From positions 62,001-126,000 of the forward strand of contig NZ_JAJVKW010000013.1 of NCBI RefSeq assembly GCF_024198255.1: a stretch of 64,000 bases of DNA, written 5' to 3'. Below the pieces are notes generated by a model. The model made no database searches and had not been told where the DNA came from. It saw only the letters and a program-made list of their open reading frames with translations. The position numbers and the translations under genes were made by a program. Source of the DNA: Myxococcus guangdongensis. GTDB lineage: Bacteria; Myxococcota; Myxococcia; Myxococcales; Myxococcaceae. This document shows positions 24,730 through 32,607 of the stretch, in pieces (the stretch's first letter is position 1; every line of letters begins with the position of its first letter).

Positions 24730-25596
24730 ATGGCGCTGCGCTTCGCGTACAACACCAACGGCGTGTCCAATCACCGCTTCGAGGATGCGCTGCGCCTCAT
24801 CGCGGACAGCGGCTACGACGGCGTCGCGCTGACGCTGGACCACCACCACTTCGACCCGTTCGCGCCGGACTTCGAACAGCGCAGCGCCCAGCTGGCCACG
24901 CTGTTGGAGCGGCTGGGGCTGGGGCTGGTGGTGGAGACGGGGGCGCGCTTCCTGCTGGACCCTCGGCGCAAGCACGAGCCCACGCTCATCACGCCGGACG
25001 CCGCGAGTCGGACGAGGCGCCTGGAGTTCCTGAAGCGCGCGGTGGACGTGTGCGCGACGTGTCGGGGCGAAGCGGTGTCGTTCTGGTCGGGGGTGCCCCG
25101 CGCCGAGGTGACGCACGAGGCGGCCTGGCCCTGGCTGGTGGACGGAGTGGCCCGGCTGTCGGAGTACGCGGCGGCGCGCGGGGTGGTGCTGGCGGTGGAG
25201 CCGGAGCCCGGGATGCTGGTGGACACCGTGGACGGCTGGGGCCTGCTGCAGGCGCGGGTGGAGGCGACGGGCGCGCCTGCCGTGCGGCTGGCCCTGGACG
25301 TGGGGCACCTGCTGGTGACCGGCGAGCGGGTGCCCGCGGAGGCGGTGCGTGAGTTCGCGCCGGTGCTGGGCACGGTGGCGCTGGAGGACATGAAGCGCGG
25401 CGTGCACGAGCACCTGCCGTTCGGCGAGGGGGACGTGGACGTGCCGTCGGTGCTGAGGGAGCTGACGCGCGCGCGCTACGAGCAACTGGTGTGCGTGGAG
25501 CTGTCCCGGGATGCGCACCGGGCGCACCAGATGGTGCCCGATGCGCTGGAGTGGCTGAGGGCGCACCTGCCGACCGACGCGGAGGTGGCGGCGTGA
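24730..25596 (+). CDS. Sugar phosphate isomerase/epimerase (AP-endonuclease-2 TIM barrel)
   Basis: A 288-residue TIM-barrel enzyme of the xylose-isomerase-like/IolE-IolI superfamily. It has a metal-binding acid-rich layout: LTLDHHHFDP near residue 40, VVLAVEPEPGMLVDT near residue 155, ALDVGHLLVTGE near residue 187, and CVELSRDAHRAH near residue 255. Relatives isomerise or dehydrate keto-inositols, which fits an inositol pathway in which the Gfo/Idh enzyme supplies the keto form. It starts three bases after the YcaO stop and overlaps the glycosyltransferase start (GTGA). Confidence 0.85.
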   Translation: MALRFAYNTNGVSNHRFEDALRLIADSGYDGVALTLDHHHFDPFAPDFEQRSAQLATLLERLGLGLVVETGARFLLDPRRKHEPTLITPDAASRTRRLEFLKRAVDVCATCRGEAVSFWSGVPRAEVTHEAAWPWLVDGVARLSEYAAARGVVLAVEPEPGMLVDTVDGWGLLQARVEATGAPAVRLALDVGHLLVTGERVPAEAVREFAPVLGTVALEDMKRGVHEHLPFGEGDVDVPSVLRELTRARYEQLVCVELSRDAHRAHQMVPDALEWLRAHLPTDAEVAA

Positions 25597-26879
25597 ACAC
25601 CCTGAGCCCACGGCGGGTCTGCTTCATCTCCCGGCGCTTCTTCCCGGCCATCTCGGGGATGAGTGTCTATGCGCTCAACCTGGTGCGGGAGCTGGTCGCG
25701 TGCGGGCATGACGTGACGATGGTGAGCCAGTACCGCAACGACGCCGCGGGCATGGCGGTGTATGGGGGCGGGCCTCCTCCGGGGATTCCGGGCGCGCACG
25801 TGCTGGGGTGCGAATCCCGGGGCGAGCAGCGCATCAACCAGGGGCAGCCCGCCAGCTTCGAGCAGGACGTGGAGGACCTGGTGGAGATGGTGGTTCGCGA
25901 GCACCGGCGCCGGCCCTTCGACTTCATCCACGCGCAGTATGGTTATCCCTGTGGCCTGGCGGCGCTGGAGGCCTCGCGGCGTCTGGGATTGCCCAACGTC
26001 GTCTCCATCCAGGGTGGTGACGGGCACTGGGTGGGGACGTGCTGTGGGACGCACAAGCAGGCGATGCTCGCGGTGCTGGGCCACTCGGGGGCGCTGTTGA
26101 TTGGCAGCCGGTCCTTCGCGGAGGAGGTGCGGGGACACCACGGGACGCCGCTGGAGCGGTTCACCATCGTGCCGGGCGCCACGGACACGCAGCGCTTCCA
26201 TCCGCGCAACGAGTCGAGGCTGGGGGAGCCACAGGACGTGCCGGTGTGGCTGTACCACGGCCGGGTGGACGCTCGAAAAGGCGTGATGGAGCTGCTGGAC
26301 GCGGTGAAGCAGCTGGTGGCGGAGGGGCGTCGGTTCCGGCTGCGCGTGTCGGGCATCGGGCCGGACGTGGAGGCGGTGCGCGCGCGCGTGGAGGCCGAGG
26401 GGCTTCGAGGCACGGTGGAGCTGACGGGGGTGTCCACCTACGCGGAGGCGCCGGACCTGTACCGGAGTGGAGATTTGTTCGTCTCGCCCACGTATTCAGA
26501 GGGGTTCTCCAACACGCTGCTGGAGGCGATGGCGTCCGGGCTGCCCATCGTGTCGACGAAGGCGGTGGGGGTGGTGGACTGCCTGGAGGACGGGCGGGAC
26601 GGGCTGTTGGTGCCGCCGAAGGACAGCGGCGCGCTGGCGGAGGCCATGGGGCGGCTGATGGACGACGCGCCGCTGCGAAGGCGGTTGGCGACGACGGCGC
26701 TGCGCGAGGTGCGGGAGCTGTACTCGTGGCGGACGGTGGGGCGACAGATTCAGGGGGTGTATACGCAGCTGACGGGCACGCGGCCGGACACGCGGTGGAC
26801 CCACCTGTATGACCCGGCGACGACGCAGCAGAGCGCGGACCCCTCGTGCAGGTTCCGGGCGGCGCCGCATCTGTTATGA
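25593..26879 (+). CDS. GT4-family glycosyltransferase
   Basis: A 428-residue retaining glycosyltransferase of the GT4/GT-B type. The N-terminus FISRRFFPAISGMSVYALNL is the acceptor-domain opening; the second domain has LYHGRVDARKGV, and the E-x7-E signature is EGFSNTLLE within SPTYSEGFSN. MshA, which joins GlcNAc to inositol phosphate in mycothiol synthesis, is of this family. With INO1 and a PIG-L deacetylase in the same operon, a similar reaction is a reasonable guess. The start is GTG 25593, in GTGA overlap with the previous stop and preceded by GGAGGTGG. It ends in a 4-bp overlap with the deacetylase gene. Confidence 0.88.
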   Translation: MNTLSPRRVCFISRRFFPAISGMSVYALNLVRELVACGHDVTMVSQYRNDAAGMAVYGGGPPPGIPGAHVLGCESRGEQRINQGQPASFEQDVEDLVEMVVREHRRRPFDFIHAQYGYPCGLAALEASRRLGLPNVVSIQGGDGHWVGTCCGTHKQAMLAVLGHSGALLIGSRSFAEEVRGHHGTPLERFTIVPGATDTQRFHPRNESRLGEPQDVPVWLYHGRVDARKGVMELLDAVKQLVAEGRRFRLRVSGIGPDVEAVRARVEAEGLRGTVELTGVSTYAEAPDLYRSGDLFVSPTYSEGFSNTLLEAMASGLPIVSTKAVGVVDCLEDGRDGLLVPPKDSGALAEAMGRLMDDAPLRRRLATTALREVRELYSWRTVGRQIQGVYTQLTGTRPDTRWTHLYDPATTQQSADPSCRFRAAPHLL

Positions 26880-27649
26880 GCACCGCCCTCTTCGTGTCGC
26901 CGCACCTGGACGACGTGGCCTTCTCGTGCGGGGGGACGCTGGCGGCGTTGAAGGCGAAGGGGTGGACGGTGGCGCTCATCACCGTCTTCACGCGCTCGGT
27001 GCCGGAGCCCCAGGGCTTCGCGCTGCACTGCCAGACAGCGAAGGGGTTGGCGCCGGAGGCGGACTACATGGCCCTGCGACGCGAGGAGGACCGGGCGTTC
27101 GCGAAGCGGCTGGGCGTGGACGTCCTGACCTGGGCGGACCTGGAGGAGGCGCCGCACCGGGGCTACGCGAGCGCGGAGGCGCTGTTCCAGCCCCCGCGAG
27201 CGGATGACGCCATCACGGCGGAGGTGGCGCGGCGTCTGAAGCCGGTGTTGTGGGAGATGACGCCGAGCCGGGTCTTCGTGCCGCAGGCGCTGGGAAGCCA
27301 CGTGGACCACGTGCAGGTGGTGCGCGCGGTGCGGGGGTTGGGCATTCCGTCCAACCGCGTCTGGTATTACCGCGACACGCCCTACGCCGTGCGCCAGCCG
27401 GACGCGAAGCCTGACCCGGCGCTCCCGAGAAAGCTGCGGCCCCAGCCGGTGGACATCACGGCGCACCTGGCGAGGAAGGTGGAGGGCTGTCTCTGCTACG
27501 GCACCCAGCTGGGCTTCCAGTTCGGAGGCGAGGCGGGCGTGGCCCGGATGCTCGAGGCCTTCCACCACCAGGAGGCGCAGACCCATGGATGTTCAGGAGC
27601 CGCGGAGGTCTTCCTGAGCCAACCACTCCCGACGGCAGGCCCGGCCTGA
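26876..27649 (+). CDS. PIG-L family N-deacetylase
   Basis: A 257-residue zinc deacetylase of the PIG-L/MshB/BshB type. The metal site is seen as SPH10-L-D12-D13-VAFSCGG and H142-VD-H145, matching PHxDD and HxxH. Such enzymes remove acetyl groups from GlcNAc attached to inositol (GPI anchors, mycothiol) or other acceptors. It is the last gene of the operon, overlapping the glycosyltransferase by four bases (ATGA). Followed by a patch of gene remnants, which marks the operon's boundary. The exact substrate is unknown. Confidence 0.9.
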   Translation: MSTALFVSPHLDDVAFSCGGTLAALKAKGWTVALITVFTRSVPEPQGFALHCQTAKGLAPEADYMALRREEDRAFAKRLGVDVLTWADLEEAPHRGYASAEALFQPPRADDAITAEVARRLKPVLWEMTPSRVFVPQALGSHVDHVQVVRAVRGLGIPSNRVWYYRDTPYAVRQPDAKPDPALPRKLRPQPVDITAHLARKVEGCLCYGTQLGFQFGGEAGVARMLEAFHHQEAQTHGCSGAAEVFLSQPLPTAGPA

Positions 27650-27669
27650 GGCGCCATCGCGGTCTTTCA

Positions 27670-27826
27670 TCAGGACCGCCAGCCCAGGTGCACCGTGGGG
27701 AGCTGGCCCGCCAACTCCAGCGTGTAGCGGTTGCGTGAGGCGTTCACCTCCAGGCCGACGAACAGCCCGCGGACATCCGAGCCGAAGGAGTCGAGCTTGC
27801 CATTCACGTCCAGCGTGGACCGCGTC
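27670..27826 (-). pseudogene. C-terminal gene fragment (minus strand)
   Basis: The minus strand reads, without a start codon, about 50 convincing codons (LDVNGKLDSFGSDVRGLFVG; ASRNRYTLELAGQLPTVHLG) to a stop at 27670-27672. It is the tail of a lost gene; family not recognised. It ends abruptly at 27826, next to the opposite-strand fragment. Confidence 0.4.
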
Positions 27827-27829
27827 CAC

Positions 27830-27919
27830 CCTTTTTACTTCTGCCACGGCGCCGCACTGGACGACGGCACGGTCTCCTGCATCATCGGCGAGAGCCACAT
27901 CGCCACGCTCCTGAAGTGA
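27830..27919 (+). pseudogene. C-terminal gene fragment (plus strand)
   Basis: Thirty codons reading FYFCHGAALDDGTVSCIIGE and then SHIATLLK to TGA 27917-27919, without any start of its own. It is another truncated tail, back to back with the minus-strand fragment at 27670-27826. Together they mark a recombination scar. Confidence 0.35.
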
Positions 27920-27937
27920 CACCGCAGCCTCACTGAC

Positions 27938-29032
27938 CACCCACACCGGAGAGCTCCACTGTCGGACTCATCTCGCTCCAGCTTCTTCGGCGCCAATGCC
28001 GCGCGGACCGGACACTTCGAGGCAACGGGGCCGCTCGCGGTCAAGCGAGCCCGCTGGAAGTTCGCGCCGAGCACGCCCGCGACGACGCGCAACACGCCTG
28101 CCATCCACGACGGCGTGCTGTTCGCGAACTTCGACAACGACAACCTCTACGCCCTCGACCTCGCGAAGGGGAAGGAGCTCTGGAGCGTGCGGGTCGGCGG
28201 CACCGCTCCCGAGAGCCTCTCGAATCCGATGGTCGCGCAGGGACTGCTCTTCGTCGTCGGTGGCGGGCACTGCCACGCCGTCGACCTGGACACGCACGCC
28301 CTCCGCTGGAGCGTCTCCTGTGACTCCGAGGCGACCTCCTCACCCATCGTTGTCGACGACGACGTCTACGTGGGAACACGGCTCGGGGGAGTCGTCGCCA
28401 TCGACGCACGCACGGGAACCGAGCGCTGGCGCGTGCAGCTCCGATGTGGCGGGAGCGTGCAGTCCGCGGTCAGCGTGACGCGAGAGCACGTCATCGTCGG
28501 GACCCGCCAGGACTTCACCGAGGGCCACCTGGTCGCGCTCGACCGCGCCACGGGCACCGAGCACTGGTCGGTGAAGGCCGGCGCGATGAGCCATTCCGGA
28601 GCACCCGCCATCAACGGCAGCACGGTCTACGCCCTGTCCGGCATGGGCAAGCGCCTTCGCGCGCTCCATCTCGCCAGCGGCAAACAGCGTTGGACCTACG
28701 AGACGCGCGGCGCGCTCTGGGGAACGCCCGCCGTCGCGGACGGTGTCGTGTGCTTCACCGGCGACCACTCGATTCTCCACGCCCTGGACGAAAAGACCGG
28801 CAAGGAGCGCTGGTCCGTCACACTCGACAAGTCGCCGGCCGCCACGGTCTCACCGGCCATCGCGGGGGGCATCGTCTACATGGGAGCCGGCAACACCGTG
28901 TACGCCTGGACGCTTCAGGACGGAACAGAGCGCTGGCGGTGGAAGGCACCCCACCGCGTGACGACGGCGCCGCTCATCGCCGATGGCACCGTCTACGTGG
29001 GCTGTGACCGCGCGGTCATCGCGCTGGCCTGA
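27938..29032 (+). CDS. PQQ-like beta-propeller protein, apparently 5'-truncated
   Basis: A seven- or eight-blade propeller of the PQQ/BamB-like WD type. Blades recur as LYALDLAKGKELWSV, VVAIDARTGTERWRV, LVALDRATGTEHWSV, LHALDEKTGKERWSV and VYAWTLQDGTERWRW. Good coding sequence (FFGANAARTGHFEATG, typical for the N-terminus of these proteins) begins at about 27959 and is in frame from 27938. However, no ATG, GTG or TTG precedes GTG 28115. Either translation starts at 28115, cutting off the first blade, or the 5' end with its export signal has been lost. It sits just after two gene remnants, so truncation is likely. A functional short protein cannot be excluded. Confidence 0.65.
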   Translation, partial: HPHRRAPLSDSSRSSFFGANAARTGHFEATGPLAVKRARWKFAPSTPATTRNTPAIHDGVLFANFDNDNLYALDLAKGKELWSVRVGGTAPESLSNPMVAQGLLFVVGGGHCHAVDLDTHALRWSVSCDSEATSSPIVVDDDVYVGTRLGGVVAIDARTGTERWRVQLRCGGSVQSAVSVTREHVIVGTRQDFTEGHLVALDRATGTEHWSVKAGAMSHSGAPAINGSTVYALSGMGKRLRALHLASGKQRWTYETRGALWGTPAVADGVVCFTGDHSILHALDEKTGKERWSVTLDKSPAATVSPAIAGGIVYMGAGNTVYAWTLQDGTERWRWKAPHRVTTAPLIADGTVYVGCDRAVIALA

Positions 29033-29094
29033 TGGCGACCCACAAGGGCGGGCGCTCCGCGAGTGCGCGGACTCTGGGCTAGAGTCGACGGGAC

Positions 29095-29601
29095 ATGGCG
29101 TCCGCCGCTCCCCGCACTCCTCGTCCCTCTCCCTGGTTGACGCGACGCAGAGCCGTCGTCGCATCGGGGGTCCTCTTCGCCGTGGCCTGCGCGCTGCCCG
29201 CCGTCGTCTCGTACAACACGGGGTCCCGGGAGCTGGAGCCGATGTGGGGCCACTCCATGCTCATCAACGGCTGGGTGGGCCCCATCGCCTACCTGTGGGG
29301 ATGGTTCGCCAATCCCCTGCTGCTGTTGAGCCTGTGGATGCTGGCGAAGGGCCGCTACATGGGCGCCTTCAGGGGAGGCGCCGTCGCGGTCTTCGTCGCG
29401 CTGACCACCTTCACCTGGTACGCGAACCCCGTCCCGGTGACTGGCGGCGGGAGCCGGAGCCGCCGACTCGAGCTGTCCCATCCGACCTTCGGCTTCTTCT
29501 TCTGGATGGGCAGCATCGCGCTGGTCCCCATCAGCGCCTCCCTCCTCTCGAGGCGAGATGCGGAAGCGAAAGCCGCCACCACCGCGTCCAAGGCTTCGTG
29601 A
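29095..29601 (+). CDS. Hypothetical membrane protein with four TM segments
   Basis: A 168-residue inner-membrane protein. Four hydrophobic stretches are evident (VVASGVLFAVACALPAVV; ~60-82, VGPIAYLWGWFANPLLLLSL; ~92-108; ~138-155), with basic N- and C-termini and one soluble loop containing a GGGSRSRR run. It resembles small uncharacterised membrane proteins with GWFANP-like loops common in myxobacteria. No catalytic motif. Lies 62 bp after the propeller gene and convergent with the TetR gene eight bases away. Confidence 0.7.
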   Translation: MASAAPRTPRPSPWLTRRRAVVASGVLFAVACALPAVVSYNTGSRELEPMWGHSMLINGWVGPIAYLWGWFANPLLLLSLWMLAKGRYMGAFRGGAVAVFVALTTFTWYANPVPVTGGGSRSRRLELSHPTFGFFFWMGSIALVPISASLLSRRDAEAKAATTASKAS

Positions 29602-29609
29602 AGCAGACC

Positions 29610-30296
29610 TCACCGCCGCTTCGCCGCCGAGCGTCGGGGAGCAGGCGGCCGTGAGGTCGCGACGGCCTGCCCCGAGAGCGTCTCCAGGTACGCGCAGAGC
29701 ATGTCGGCCAACGCCTCGGAGTAGGTGGCGACCTCCTCGGGGGTTCGAGGGCTCTCCGAGAAGGCCTTCCCCACCGCGCTCAGCGTCGTCCTGACGAGGT
29801 CTCCCGCGAGCATGCGCGCCGGCTTGGGCGTCGCCGGTAGCAGCTCGCGCATGAAGTCCTCGAACGTGACCTTGCTCGAGGCCCGCACCGCGCGGGCTTC
29901 GGGCGCATCGCGGTAAAGGGGCGCGGCGTCACTCAGCGCGACACGGACCGCGGCCTCGTCGCACTCGGACTGGACGAAGGTGTGCACGAGCGCGCGGAGC
30001 CGTGCGAGTGGCGGACGCGTCGTGTCCTCGAGCAGCGCCCGGGTGAGCGCTGTCGTCTGTCGCCACTCGTCGGTCTGGAGTCGGAAGAGGACGGCCGCCT
30101 TGTTCGGGAAGTACTGGTACAGCGACCCGACGCTGACGCCCGCCTTCTCGGCCACGCGCGCCATCGTGAAGCGCGGCGCACCCTCCTTCGCCAGAACCTG
30201 AACAGCCGCGCGGAGGACCGCGTCGACGAGGCCATTCGAGCGTGCCTGCTGAGGCTCTTTTCTCGAGGAGATTCGAGGACTTCGTCGCGGGCTCAT
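29610..30296 (-). CDS. TetR-family transcriptional regulator
   Basis: A 228-residue repressor. The DNA-binding domain (residues ~18-70) carries the TetR helix-turn-helix FTMARVAEKAGVSVGSLYQY followed by FPNKAAVL. The C-terminal ligand-binding part is helical, and the tail is basic (RPPAPRRSAAKRR). ATG 30296 is used; the longer frame upstream is not needed. It is divergent from a methyltransferase gene across 91 bp that contain an inverted repeat (30310-30344). It probably represses itself and that gene, with an unknown ligand. Confidence 0.88.
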   Translation of the reverse strand: MSPRRSPRISSRKEPQQARSNGLVDAVLRAAVQVLAKEGAPRFTMARVAEKAGVSVGSLYQYFPNKAAVLFRLQTDEWRQTTALTRALLEDTTRPPLARLRALVHTFVQSECDEAAVRVALSDAAPLYRDAPEARAVRASSKVTFEDFMRELLPATPKPARMLAGDLVRTTLSAVGKAFSESPRTPEEVATYSEALADMLCAYLETLSGQAVATSRPPAPRRSAAKRR

Positions 30297-30309
30297 GCGC
30301 GCTCCAGGC

Positions 30310-30344
30310 AATGCGAATTGTGAACCTGAATGATTCGTCGCATT
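30310..30344. promoter_or_regulatory. Inverted repeat, candidate TetR operator
   Basis: AATGCGA (30310-30316) and TCGCATT (30338-30344) are exact inverse complements, and inner CGAAT (30314-30318) and ATTCG (30333-30337) also pair. The element lies between the divergent TetR and methyltransferase genes. Candidate binding site by position and symmetry only. Confidence 0.4.
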
Positions 30345-30387
30345 TTGTCCAGCGTCACACCGGCTGGCACACGCCACGGAGAACACC

Positions 30388-31053
30388 ATGACCACGCTGA
30401 CAGAAAGCCCCCTCGCACCGCTGCTCGAGCGCCTGTTCCAGGAGGCCGAGGCGCTGTCGCCTCTCGCCCTCCCGGAGGTGGCGGCGCTCTCGCGCGAGGA
30501 GCGGGAGCGCCTGATGCGCAGCAAGACGGAGTACCTCGACTTCTACGGGAGGCTGAAGGACGCCGCGCTGGCCGTCTCGCGCGAGACGGGCCTCCTGCTC
30601 TACATGCTGGCGCGCAGCTCGGGCGCGCGGACCGTCGTCGAGTTCGGGACGTCGTTCGGCATCTCGACGCTGCACCTGGCCGCCGCGCTCCGCGACAATG
30701 GCGGAGGCCGCGTCATCACGAGTGAGTTCGAGCCGTCGAAGGTGGCTCGCGCGCGGAGGAATCTCGAAACGGGAGGGCTCGCGGACCTGGTGGAGGTTCG
30801 CGAAGGCGATGCCCTGAAGACGCTCGCGAGCGAGCTCCCCGCCCAGGTCGACCTGCTCCTGCTCGACGGGGCGAAGGCGCTCTACCCGGACATCCTGCGG
30901 CTCATCGAGGGCCGGCTCCGCCCTGGGGCCCTCATCGTCGCGGACAACGCCGACGACAGCCCGGAGTACCTCGCACGGGTCCGAGACCCGAGGAATGGCT
31001 ATCTCTCGACACCCTTCGCCGAGGACGTCGAGCTGTCCCTCCGGGTCGGCTGA
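30388..31053 (+). CDS. O-methyltransferase-like SAM enzyme
   Basis: A 221-residue methyltransferase of the O-methyltransferase 3 (CCoAOMT-like) type. Motif I is VVEFGTSFGISTLHLA, followed by the acidic ITSEFEPSKV and then VDLLLLDGAKALYPDIL with its metal-binding aspartates; ADNADDSPEYL ends the fold. Similar enzymes methylate small catechol- or phenol-like compounds. It is controlled, by position, by the divergent TetR regulator, which points to a drug- or metabolite-modifying role. ATG 30388 lies just after an ACGGAGA ribosome site. Confidence 0.85.
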   Translation: MTTLTESPLAPLLERLFQEAEALSPLALPEVAALSREERERLMRSKTEYLDFYGRLKDAALAVSRETGLLLYMLARSSGARTVVEFGTSFGISTLHLAAALRDNGGGRVITSEFEPSKVARARRNLETGGLADLVEVREGDALKTLASELPAQVDLLLLDGAKALYPDILRLIEGRLRPGALIVADNADDSPEYLARVRDPRNGYLSTPFAEDVELSLRVG

Positions 31054-31175
31054 GGTGTGCGTACAGACGTGACAAGGGCGAGCGCCCCAGGTTGCCCGCC
31101 GACCGCCCTGCCGCGACCCGTGCGGGGCGGTGGATCGGCTTGCCTCACGGCTCCACGTCCATTAGCACTCATGCA

Positions 31176-31682
31176 ATGACGACGACAAAGAGCCCGCTCG
31201 CGCCAGGCCTGGGTGAGCTCCTCCGCTACGTCACCGAGCTGCTGGATGGCGGCTCGGAGGAGCGCTACGCCGACCTCGGCATCAACTATCGCGCTCGCTA
31301 CACCCCCGTGCTGCGGGCAATCGCCGCCGGCGCCGTCACCGTCACCGAAATCACGGAGCTGACCCGGCTCACGCAGGGCGCGGTCAGCCAGACGACGGGG
31401 CTGCTGATTGAAGAGGGCCTCCTCACCCGCGCTCCGATGTCCGACGGGCGCAAGTCCGAGCTCCGGCTGACGACCCGCGGGAAGGCCCTGTTGGCCAGGG
31501 TCTCAGAGCAGTGGGGAGCCATCTTCTCCGCACTGGATGAACTGGAGCAGGAGATTGGCCACCCCTTGCGCCAGGTGTTGAGTGACACGGCCGAGGCACT
31601 CGAGCGGCGCGGGTTCGCCGACCGGCTGCGGATGCGCTCCAAACAAGACCGCAAGAAGAGGACGGGCACCCATGACACGTGA
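31176..31682 (+). CDS. MarR-family transcriptional regulator
   Basis: A 168-residue regulator with a winged helix: TVTEITELTRLTQGAVSQTT as the recognition region and LLTRAPMSDGRKSELRLT as the wing, bearing the conserved D-GR. Helical ends form the dimer. It overlaps the following methyltransferase gene by 11 bp, so the two are one operon. MarR proteins that lead an operon usually repress it until an effector binds. The ribosome site is weak; ATG 31176 fits the domain boundary best. Confidence 0.85.
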   Translation: MTTTKSPLAPGLGELLRYVTELLDGGSEERYADLGINYRARYTPVLRAIAAGAVTVTEITELTRLTQGAVSQTTGLLIEEGLLTRAPMSDGRKSELRLTTRGKALLARVSEQWGAIFSALDELEQEIGHPLRQVLSDTAEALERRGFADRLRMRSKQDRKKRTGTHDT

Positions 31683-32421
31683 GGCGCACAACTGGTTCGA
31701 GCAAGGTGGCGAGGCCTATGCCCGCTACCGCCCCACCTACCCCGATGAGCTGGCCCGACACCTTGCCCAGGTGTCTCCCGACACCCGGATGGCGCTCGAC
31801 GTCGGTTGCGGCAATGGCCAGTTCAGCTGCCAGCTCGGAGACCACTTCGACGCGGTCCTCGGCCTCGACCCGAGCGCCGACCAGCTCGCGCACGCCGTGC
31901 CTCATGCGCGTGTCCGATACCGCGTGGGCTCCGCCGAGAACCTCGACGTCGCGGACCACAGCGCCAGCCTCGTCACGGCCGCCCAGGCCGCACACTGGTT
32001 CGACCTGCCCCGGTTCTACGAAGAGGTACGACGCGTCTGCGTGCCGGGCGCGAAACTCGCGCTCATCAGCTATGGCGTCGCCCAGCTCGAAGCCGGGCTG
32101 AACGAGCGCTTCCTCGAGTTCTATCGAGAGGAGATTGGCCCCTACTGGCCTCCCGAGCGGAAGCTCGTCGACAGTGGCTACGCCCAGCTGGCCTTCCCCT
32201 TCCGGGAGCTTTCGCCCCCTCGCCAGCAACTCCGCCGTGAATGGGATGCGCACGCCTTCCTGGGCTACGTCTCCACCTGGTCGGCCACCCAGCGCGCCCG
32301 CGCGGCGGGCAAGGAGGAGATGCTCGCGGCCTTCTCGCGCGACCTCCTGGCCTCCTGGGGTGACCCCAACCGCGCGCGAACCATCCTCTGGCCCATCAAC
32401 ATCCGCCTCGGAGAAGTCTGA
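31672..32421 (+). CDS. Class I SAM-dependent methyltransferase
   Basis: A 249-residue methyltransferase of the UbiE/TAM-like Methyltransf_11 group. It opens WFEQGGEAYARYRPTYP, with motif I ALDVGCGNGQFSCQL, strand-two acid LGLDPSADQL, and AAQAAHWFDLPRFYEE, which is typical of trans-aconitate-methyltransferase-like proteins. Methyl acceptor unknown; trans-aconitate or a similar dicarboxylate is possible. Co-transcribed with the MarR regulator. Confidence 0.85.
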   Translation: MTREAHNWFEQGGEAYARYRPTYPDELARHLAQVSPDTRMALDVGCGNGQFSCQLGDHFDAVLGLDPSADQLAHAVPHARVRYRVGSAENLDVADHSASLVTAAQAAHWFDLPRFYEEVRRVCVPGAKLALISYGVAQLEAGLNERFLEFYREEIGPYWPPERKLVDSGYAQLAFPFRELSPPRQQLRREWDAHAFLGYVSTWSATQRARAAGKEEMLAAFSRDLLASWGDPNRARTILWPINIRLGEV

Positions 32422-32556
32422 GGCACGCGCCCCACACGGCACTGGAGGCCGGCCTGCGACACCGTGAGAGGTGGCCGAGGCGGGAGTCGCCGGCGAAGGC
32501 CCCCATCATCGGCATGGCCCGCCTCCGCGCCGCGAACACCCTCCGCCCAATGAAAA

Positions 32557-32584
32557 CGGCGGCCCTCCCGGAGGAAGGCCGCCG
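32557..32584 (-). terminator. Rho-independent-type terminator of the Ig-repeat operon
   Basis: CGGCGGCC/GGCCGCCG form an eight-bp stem. On the minus strand the stem is followed by TTTTC, and it begins 24 bases beyond the lipoprotein stop. It is the only hairpin in the window with a clear T-run. Confidence 0.75.
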
Positions 32585-32607
32585 CTCTCACTGCCTCGAG
32601 CTTCGGA

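Noticed and set aside
23098-25611. 837-codon minus-strand frame
   Set aside because: Antisense to YcaO and its neighbours; no recognisable domain, while the opposite strand carries clear motifs and overlaps.
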